Shown here: positions 35,942-40,632 of the stretch, one piece after another
Numbering within the stretch: the first letter of the stretch is position 1
Layout: each line of letters opens with the position of its first letter
NCBI GenBank assembly: GCA_947451045.1
Contig: CANFXM010000006.1
Location: forward strand, 1-40,632
From: Actinomycetota bacterium
GTDB taxonomy: Bacteria; Actinomycetota; Actinomycetes; Nanopelagicales; Nanopelagicaceae
Direction: 5' to 3'
Length of the DNA stretch: 40,632 nucleotides
Position numbers and translations under genes: made by a program
Notes under the pieces: generated by a model
Told to the model about the DNA's origin: nothing
The model's database searches: none
Seen by the model: only the letters and a program-made list of their open reading frames with translations

Positions 35942-36426
35942 AACCAGTTTCACAAGAAGACCTAGATTGCATCGAAAGACAACTAGGTCGCACACCTCGT
36001 GATGTGCATGGGATTGCTTATCGTTGTCCATGCGGAAAGCCTGCAGTTGTAGAAACAAATCCTCGCCTTGCAGATGGCACACCGTTTCCAACTTTTTATT
36101 ACGCAACTTGCCCAAAACTCACGGGAGCAATCTCAACGCTGGAAACAACGGGAATGATGGGCGAAATGAATGCTCGTTTGGCAACGGACGCCGAATTATC
36201 TGGTGCCTACTCTGCGGCGCACGAAGATTATTTAGCAGCTCGCGCTGTACTTAAAATTGATGTTCCAGAAATTGAAGGCATCACTGCTGGTGGAATGCCT
36301 GATCGCGTGAAGTGTCTTCATTCACTTGTCGCTCATTCACTTGCAGCGGGCCCTGAAGTAAATCCACTGGGTGATGAAGCACTTGCAGCATTGCCTCAAT
36401 GGTGGAAGAACGAATCATGCGAGTAG
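35938..36426 (+). CDS. DUF501 family protein
   Basis: The product is 162 residues from a GTG overlapping the ftsB stop. It begins VSQEDLDCIERQLGRTPRDVHGIAYRCPCG, has further cysteines in YATCPKL and RVKCLHSLVAHSLA, and ends WWKNESCE. This is the DUF501 family, nearly always encoded between divIC/ftsB and ppx/gppA in actinobacteria. No function is established. Conserved cysteines and the HSLVAHSLA segment suggest a metal or redox site. Overlapping translation with ftsB on one side and ppx on the other implies matched production. Confidence 0.88.
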   Translation: MKPVSQEDLDCIERQLGRTPRDVHGIAYRCPCGKPAVVETNPRLADGTPFPTFYYATCPKLTGAISTLETTGMMGEMNARLATDAELSGAYSAAHEDYLAARAVLKIDVPEIEGITAGGMPDRVKCLHSLVAHSLAAGPEVNPLGDEALAALPQWWKNESCE

Positions 36427-37340
36427 CAGCAATCGATTGCGGCACCAATTCAATTCGATTACTGATTGCCGATATTGAAGGAAATAGTTTTCGTGAAGTA
36501 CTGCGCACAATGGAAATTGTTCGACTTGGACAAGGTGTAGATAAGACTGGCGAATTTCACCCTGATGCAATTGCTCGCACTCTTGCTGCAGTAGATTTAT
36601 TTGCTGCTGAGATTGCACGCAAAGGAGTTGAAAAGATTCGTTTTTGTGCCACTAGCGCTACGCGAGATGCAACCAATCGCCACCTCTTTATTGATGGCGT
36701 AAAAGAACGTCTTGGTATTACACCCGAAGTTATTTCAGGAGAAGAGGAAGCAGCGCTCTCTTTTGCAGGGGCAATTCAAAATCTTCCAGAAGAAGATGGG
36801 CCCTTCTTAGTTGTAGATATTGGCGGAGGTTCGACGGAGTTCGTTTTTGGTCGCTCAAAAGTAGAATTCGCAAAGAGCGTCAATATAGGTTGTGTGCGCA
36901 TGACGGAGCGTCATTTCATCCAAAATCCCGCAGGTGCACAAGAGATTGAAAGTGCCCGCAGTGATATTCAAGCAGCAATCAAAGTGGCTGCAAGTATTGT
37001 TCCCATAACCACCGCAAAAACACTTATTGCTGTTGCAGGAACTGCGACAACAGTTGCGGCAGCAGCATTAGACCTACCTGAATATGATCGCTATTCGATA
37101 CATGGCTCACGCATTAGCGCGCAAAAAACGCACGAAGTTTGCGATCAATTCTTAACAATGACTCGTGAGGAACGTCTTCAACTTGGTTATATGCACCCAG
37201 GTCGCGTTGATGTGATTGCCGCAGGCTCACTGGTTCTCTCTGAAATTATGAAAGCTACAGGCGCACAAGAATTTATTGCTTCCGAGTCAGATATCCTCGA
37301 TGGAATGGCTTGGTCAATAGTAGAGCGGAGTGCACAATGA
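36417..37340 (+). CDS. ppx: Ppx/GppA-family exopolyphosphatase
   Basis: The product is 307 residues from the ATG at 36417, inside the last codons of DUF501 (10-base overlap); an ATG six codons earlier lacks the family N-terminus. It belongs to the actin-like ATPase superfamily: phosphate-1 loop AAIDCGTNSIRLLI, phosphate-2 VVDIGGGSTEFVFG, and AVAGTATTVAA near residue 210. It matches the short one-domain actinobacterial form (Rv1026 type), which degrades polyphosphate and influences (p)ppGpp levels. The stop overlaps the next gene (ATGA). Confidence 0.92.
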   Translation: MRVAAIDCGTNSIRLLIADIEGNSFREVLRTMEIVRLGQGVDKTGEFHPDAIARTLAAVDLFAAEIARKGVEKIRFCATSATRDATNRHLFIDGVKERLGITPEVISGEEEAALSFAGAIQNLPEEDGPFLVVDIGGGSTEFVFGRSKVEFAKSVNIGCVRMTERHFIQNPAGAQEIESARSDIQAAIKVAASIVPITTAKTLIAVAGTATTVAAAALDLPEYDRYSIHGSRISAQKTHEVCDQFLTMTREERLQLGYMHPGRVDVIAAGSLVLSEIMKATGAQEFIASESDILDGMAWSIVERSAQ

Positions 37341-38410
37341 CAAAGATTGCAATAATTGGAGCAGGCTGGCGTTCAGATTTTTACTTCCGCATTGCACAAA
37401 TGATGCCCGATCGATTTGAAATTGTAGGCGCAGTTGCTCGTAAGGAAGAGGTACGCAAGCAAATTCAAGCAAAATATGGTGTCACAACCCATGCCTCAAC
37501 TTCTGAATTGCTCTCACATCAAAAACCAGATTATGCAATCAGTTCAGTTTCTTGGGCATCAAATCCATCTGTAGTCACCGAGTTAGTAAAAGCAGATGTT
37601 CACGTTCTTTGTGAAACACCACCAGCACCAGATGTTCAAGGGCTTCGTGATTTGTGGTCAGCGGTTGGTTCATCAGATATGGTGCAAGTTGCTGAACAAT
37701 ATTTATATTTACCAGGTCACGCAGCTCGATTAGCAGTGACCAATGCAGGAATTATTGGCGATATTACTTCGGTAGAAGTCTCTTCGACACATGGTTATCA
37801 CGTGGTTTCAATGATGCGTGGCTTTATGCAATCTGGTTACGGGCCAACAACTGTTACGGCACAAGAATTTCAGGCACCACTAGTGGATCCACTCAATCGT
37901 GATAGCTGGAATAAAGATCTAACTCCCAAGAATGCGAAAACAACGATTGCTCTTATCGATTTCCGTGGAGGAAAATCAGGAATCTACAATTTCGTTGATA
38001 ATCAGTGGCACAACCAATTACGCCATCGCCGAATAGTTATTCGTGGTAGCAAAGGTGAAATTCTCGACGATAAAGTGATTCGCCTTTCTGAGGGCCCCGC
38101 TCTCACTACCTCACATTTTGAGCGGTATCAATTAGGTCAGGACTTGAATCTTGATGGTCATGACACCGAACATATTTCTTTTGATGGCAAAGTAGTATTC
38201 AAAAATCCATTTATAGGGCTTCGATTAATGGATGAAGAAATAGCAATAGGACAAATGATGGTGCAGATGGCTGATTGGATCACGGGCAAAGCGCTAGCAC
38301 CGTATCCACTGCGAGCAGGTTGCCAAGATCATTTAGTTTCTTTAGCGATAGATGAGTCCATCGCAACAGGAAAAACCGTTACTACAACAATTGAAAAGTG
38401 GAGTAACTAA
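37337..38410 (+). CDS. Gfo/Idh/MocA-family oxidoreductase
   Basis: The product is 357 residues from the ATG at 37337, overlapping the ppx stop. The N-terminal Rossmann domain starts KIAIIGAGWRSDFYFRIAQ, and the C-terminal domain is the alpha/beta substrate domain. The canonical EKP motif, whose lysine is catalytic in most members, reads CETPPAP here, so this is a divergent subgroup. The presence of HGYHVVSMMRGFM at the subunit interface region is unlike common inositol dehydrogenases. The substrate (sugar or sugar acid) is unknown. It may be a recent addition to the end of the mfd-ppx operon, since mycobacteria do not have it there. Confidence 0.82.
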   Translation: MTKIAIIGAGWRSDFYFRIAQMMPDRFEIVGAVARKEEVRKQIQAKYGVTTHASTSELLSHQKPDYAISSVSWASNPSVVTELVKADVHVLCETPPAPDVQGLRDLWSAVGSSDMVQVAEQYLYLPGHAARLAVTNAGIIGDITSVEVSSTHGYHVVSMMRGFMQSGYGPTTVTAQEFQAPLVDPLNRDSWNKDLTPKNAKTTIALIDFRGGKSGIYNFVDNQWHNQLRHRRIVIRGSKGEILDDKVIRLSEGPALTTSHFERYQLGQDLNLDGHDTEHISFDGKVVFKNPFIGLRLMDEEIAIGQMMVQMADWITGKALAPYPLRAGCQDHLVSLAIDESIATGKTVTTTIEKWSN

Positions 38411-38414
38411 TTTT

Positions 38415-39197
38415 TTAGTTTTTGTTCCAAAAAGCAACTAGAACGTCACTGAGTAATTGAGGCGTATCTTCATTCGGACAATGCCCGGCTCCTGGAATGA
38501 CATCTAATTGTGCATTCAAGTCTTTTGCCATCTGGTCTTGCAGTGCCAACGGCCATGCATCATCATTCTCACCGTAGACAACATGAGCAGAAATTCCTGT
38601 TGCATGAACTTCTTTTACAATTGTAGGTTCATCTTCTAAATGATCTCGATGTGTTGCAACCGAACGAGGATCACTCATTTTCCAGCGATGTTTCTTCATT
38701 TCATACGTTGGCTTTCCCAAATCATTTGCATCCATATGGTCATCCCAAATCTTTTCCATTGGGATACTCATCAAAGTTTCTCGACTTAAAAAGTCTTCTC
38801 TAAAACCAATACCTGCTGGTCCACTACACATCAGAGTCAAAGACTTCCAATAGTTTGGTGCCATCAATACTGCACGCTGTGCAACTAATCCACCAAAAGA
38901 ATGTCCTAGTAAATGCGGTTTTACCATTCCAAGTGATTGCGCCAAATCAATAGCATCGCGCGCCAGTGATTTGATTGTGTATGCATCTTCACGCTTACTG
39001 TGAGGAGATTCGTGTTGTCCGCGATTATCGAATGTGAGAACTCGATAGCCTTGTTCGGCGATCATTGGCCCGCAATCTGAGAAATCTTCTTTACTTCCCG
39101 TGAAACCGTGTACTAGTACGACATCGCCTCGATGGACCTTAGGCTCAAATACCACTGTTGCAACTGGCTCATTTTGGACAACGATTAGTTTTGTCAT
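38415..39197 (-). CDS. alpha/beta hydrolase
   Basis: The 260-residue single-domain hydrolase has the oxyanion HGFTGS (H30-G31) and the nucleophile elbow GHSFGG (S100). The triad acid is D212 or D213 in YGENDDAWP, and the histidine H239 is in GAGHCPNED. It has no signal peptide, so it is cytoplasmic. It resembles esterases and 3-oxoadipate-enol-lactonase-like proteins; the substrate cannot be assigned. It is convergent with the Gfo/Idh gene, with four bases between stops. Confidence 0.88.
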   Translation of the reverse strand: MTKLIVVQNEPVATVVFEPKVHRGDVVLVHGFTGSKEDFSDCGPMIAEQGYRVLTFDNRGQHESPHSKREDAYTIKSLARDAIDLAQSLGMVKPHLLGHSFGGLVAQRAVLMAPNYWKSLTLMCSGPAGIGFREDFLSRETLMSIPMEKIWDDHMDANDLGKPTYEMKKHRWKMSDPRSVATHRDHLEDEPTIVKEVHATGISAHVVYGENDDAWPLALQDQMAKDLNAQLDVIPGAGHCPNEDTPQLLSDVLVAFWNKN

Positions 39198-39464
39198 GGG
39201 CTGAGACTATTGCTAATCCTCATTTCTGTACCCCCTTGGACTGCTCGGGCAATCCCCAACCAAGGGGTGAAAATAGGCGTGAAAATCTCAAAAAAAGTGT
39301 AAAAGTTCCAAAAATTCACCTTTTTAGAGTGGCAGTTTCCTGAGTTTTCCCTCAGAATATTTGTGTTCAGAGTGGCATTAATCATCGCACCCTCGTGTGG
39401 TTGCCCCTCCTGAGCCCGGTCGCAGAACAGCGAACGGACCTCAACACAGTGGAGGCTTTACTAA
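39198..39464 (+). promoter_or_regulatory. intergenic region and structured leader of the actinorhodopsin gene
   Basis: This 267-base gap, the longest in the window, holds no ORF with support. Its left part is A/T-rich (hydrolase promoter side). Close to the rhodopsin gene, GGTC/GACC (39418-39421 with 39437-39440) can form one hairpin. CCTC/GAGG (39439-39442 with 39452-39455) can form another that hides the GGAGG ribosome-binding site (39451-39455). They share bases 39439-39440 and cannot coexist. No confident -35/-10 pair was found. Confidence 0.4.
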
Positions 39465-40238
39465 ATGCTACAACTCTCAAATACCCAATGGAGTTCTCTC
39501 TATAACATTTTCTCCTTTGGCTTGATTTCGATGTTAGCAACAACAGTATTTACTTTGGTTGCGCAATCACGCGTTCTACCTAAGTACCGTGCTGCACTTG
39601 TTATGTCATCGATGGTTACATTTATTGCCGGATATCACTACTTCCGTATTTTCAACTCATTCAATGAATCATCAATGAAGAACGCCGTAACAGTCGGAAC
39701 TTCACAAGGTTCATTCAACGAGGCATACCGTTATGTTGACTGGATCCTTACTGTGCCACTACTTCTTGTTGAAGTTATCGCAGTACTAGGTCTTGCAAAG
39801 GCAGCAGCTAATTCACTAATTACTCGCCTTGTACCAGCATCAGCAGCGATGATCATCTTGGGTTACCCAGGTGAAATTTCATCAGCTAATGGAACAAAGA
39901 TTCTTTACGGAATCTTGTCAACACTTCCATTCCTTTACATCCTTTATGTTCTATTCGTAGAACTTACAAAGTCATTGGATCGTCAACCTGAAGGTGTTGC
40001 AGCAACAATTGGACGTTTACGTCTACTTTTGATCGCAACATGGGGCGTTTACCCAATTTCATACTTGATCCCAATCTTGGTAAAGAACCCATCTGTTGCT
40101 CAGATGGCAAACCTCTTTACTGATCGTCAAATTGGATACACAATTGCAGACGTTCTTGCAAAGTGCGTATTCGGTCTAACAATCTACAAGATTGCAAAGA
40201 TGAAGTCAGTTGCAGAAGGTATGAAGGACGATCACTAA
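39465..40238 (+). CDS. actR: actinorhodopsin (light-driven proton pump, green type)
   Basis: The 257-residue seven-helix retinal protein has its Schiff-base lysine at K233 with counterion D229 (IADVLAKC). Helix C reads RYVDWILTVPLLLVE: R89, proton acceptor D92, T96 and proton donor E103, the DTE pattern of outward proton pumps. H58 in GYHYFRIF corresponds to the proteorhodopsin acceptor-histidine. L100 at the spectral tuning position indicates green absorption. G149 (ILYGILST), aligned by eye with bacteriorhodopsin W138, is the small residue that opens the carotenoid pocket in xanthorhodopsin-type pumps. GGAGG lies ten bases upstream. It is followed by a strong terminator, so it is probably monocistronic. 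Confidence 0.97.
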   Translation: MLQLSNTQWSSLYNIFSFGLISMLATTVFTLVAQSRVLPKYRAALVMSSMVTFIAGYHYFRIFNSFNESSMKNAVTVGTSQGSFNEAYRYVDWILTVPLLLVEVIAVLGLAKAAANSLITRLVPASAAMIILGYPGEISSANGTKILYGILSTLPFLYILYVLFVELTKSLDRQPEGVAATIGRLRLLLIATWGVYPISYLIPILVKNPSVAQMANLFTDRQIGYTIADVLAKCVFGLTIYKIAKMKSVAEGMKDDH

Positions 40239-40267
40239 TTAGTTCACACTAATTAAATCCTCTTAAC

Positions 40268-40310
40268 AATAAGAGGGGCGCCTAGAAATAGGTGCCCCTC
40301 TTATTTTTTT
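40268..40310 (+). terminator. strong intrinsic terminator of the actinorhodopsin gene
   Basis: A 17-pair stem (40268-40284 with 40289-40305, one G-T pair) is closed by a GAAA tetraloop and runs into a T-tract to 40310. It starts 30 bases after the rhodopsin stop. It is the clearest terminator in the window. The A/T-rich base of the stem would also allow termination from the other strand. Confidence 0.95.
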
Positions 40311-40336
40311 CTCGCATAGTCAGTTAGGATGAAGAG

Positions 40337-40573
40337 ATGACAAACCTTCGATTTGGCGGATACCTTCTTGTTGCTATTGGCTTTATTAATATGCGCTATC
40401 AAACGGGTCATCACAATGCAGTAACGCATAGCTTGAGCATTGTTATTCCAGGAGCGCTTCTTATTCTGGCTACTTTCATCAAGCCTACTCAAAAGCTTCT
40501 AGAAAAAAGGAATATTAAATTACTCGTGGGAACTATCGTCGCATTACTTGTTATCTATTCATTTATAAACTAA
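40337..40573 (+). CDS. small hydrophobic membrane protein, hypothetical
   Basis: The 78-residue product has three predicted hydrophobic segments (about 6-20, 31-47 and 60-77) and short basic loops (KPTQKLLEKRNIK). The ATG at 40337 has AGGA about eight bases upstream. No family is recognised. It lies just behind the rhodopsin terminator, so it would need its own promoter or read-through. A functional link with the rhodopsin is only positional. Confidence 0.65.
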   Translation: MTNLRFGGYLLVAIGFINMRYQTGHHNAVTHSLSIVIPGALLILATFIKPTQKLLEKRNIKLLVGTIVALLVIYSFIN

Positions 40574-40576
40574 AAA

Positions 40577-40632
40577 TTATTTAGCGTTCATTCGCCTTCC
40601 CACGTAAACCCACGTTGACATTGTTGCCAGTA
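40577..40632 (-). CDS. possible C-terminal end of a protein continuing off the right edge
   Basis: On the reverse strand one frame is open from the edge to a TAA at 40577-40579 and would end LATMSTWVYVGRRMNAK. A second frame ending at 40581 is also open, so the reading is uncertain. It is too short for any assignment. Confidence 0.25.
   Translation of the reverse strand, partial: LATMSTWVYVGRRMNAK

Noticed and set aside
38405-38420. AACTAA/TTAGTT hairpin with T-run between the Gfo/Idh and hydrolase stop codons, as a bidirectional terminator
   Set aside because: The stem has only six mostly A-T pairs and the loop is T only; too weak to call a terminator.

Overview
The window looks like chromosomal DNA from a streamlined, low-GC planktonic actinobacterium, most likely of the freshwater acI / Nanopelagicales type. 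The reasons are an AT-rich sequence with a high-GC-actinobacterial gene set, very short or overlapping gene junctions (many ATGA/GTGA overlaps), several genes that appear leaderless or near-leaderless, an actinorhodopsin gene, and gene order that I recall from Mycobacterium tuberculosis between Rv0991c and Rv1026. This assignment comes from reading the sequence; no database search was run.

Left part (1-9,022). This is accessory and envelope material: the 5' part of a membrane diguanylate cyclase running off the left edge, a Tat-type Rieske protein, a secreted coiled-coil protein, an SDR/GMC oxidoreductase pair, tRNA-Arg(CCT), formyltetrahydrofolate deformylase (purU), and an MMPL/RND exporter divergent from a TetR regulator with interlocked promoters. 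A 38-residue acidic ORF and a zinc-ribbon Ruc/FmdB-type chaperone close the region.

Middle (9,126-29,271). A CopC-like protein and a CopD-CtaG fusion (copper / cytochrome oxidase assembly) come first. Next is the module MTHFS - glp (MoeA-like) - rimJ - sepX/glpR, known in other actinobacteria for a gephyrin-like divisome protein and its membrane receptor. The Glp here has lost the whole MoeA domain II. Then come pmt, rsmI, metG, tatD, rsmA and ispE, in the mycobacterial order but without rpfB between tatD and rsmA. A MarR gene with a palindromic operator is followed by tRNA-Gln(TTG)-glmU-prs-rplY-pth, a secreted DUF1566-like protein and PEP carboxylase.

Right part (29,395-40,632). A tight operon carries mfd - SurA-like lipoprotein - mazG - eno - ftsB/divIC - DUF501 - ppx/gppA - Gfo/Idh oxidoreductase. 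It is followed by a convergent alpha/beta hydrolase, a green-type actinorhodopsin with a candidate carotenoid-antenna glycine and a very strong terminator, and a small membrane protein.

The points most worth a second look are: the domain-deleted Glp beside SepX/GlpR; a tRNA-like element with a T7 tract in the rplY leader; near-leaderless glmU directly behind a tRNA-Gln that has an unusual T-loop; the MarR and TetR operator candidates; a CopC-like protein lacking the usual copper ligands; and mutually exclusive hairpins at the actinorhodopsin ribosome-binding site. No CRISPR array, insertion sequence, phage gene or origin of replication was seen. No gene-free stretch exceeds 300 bases; the longest is 39,198-39,464.
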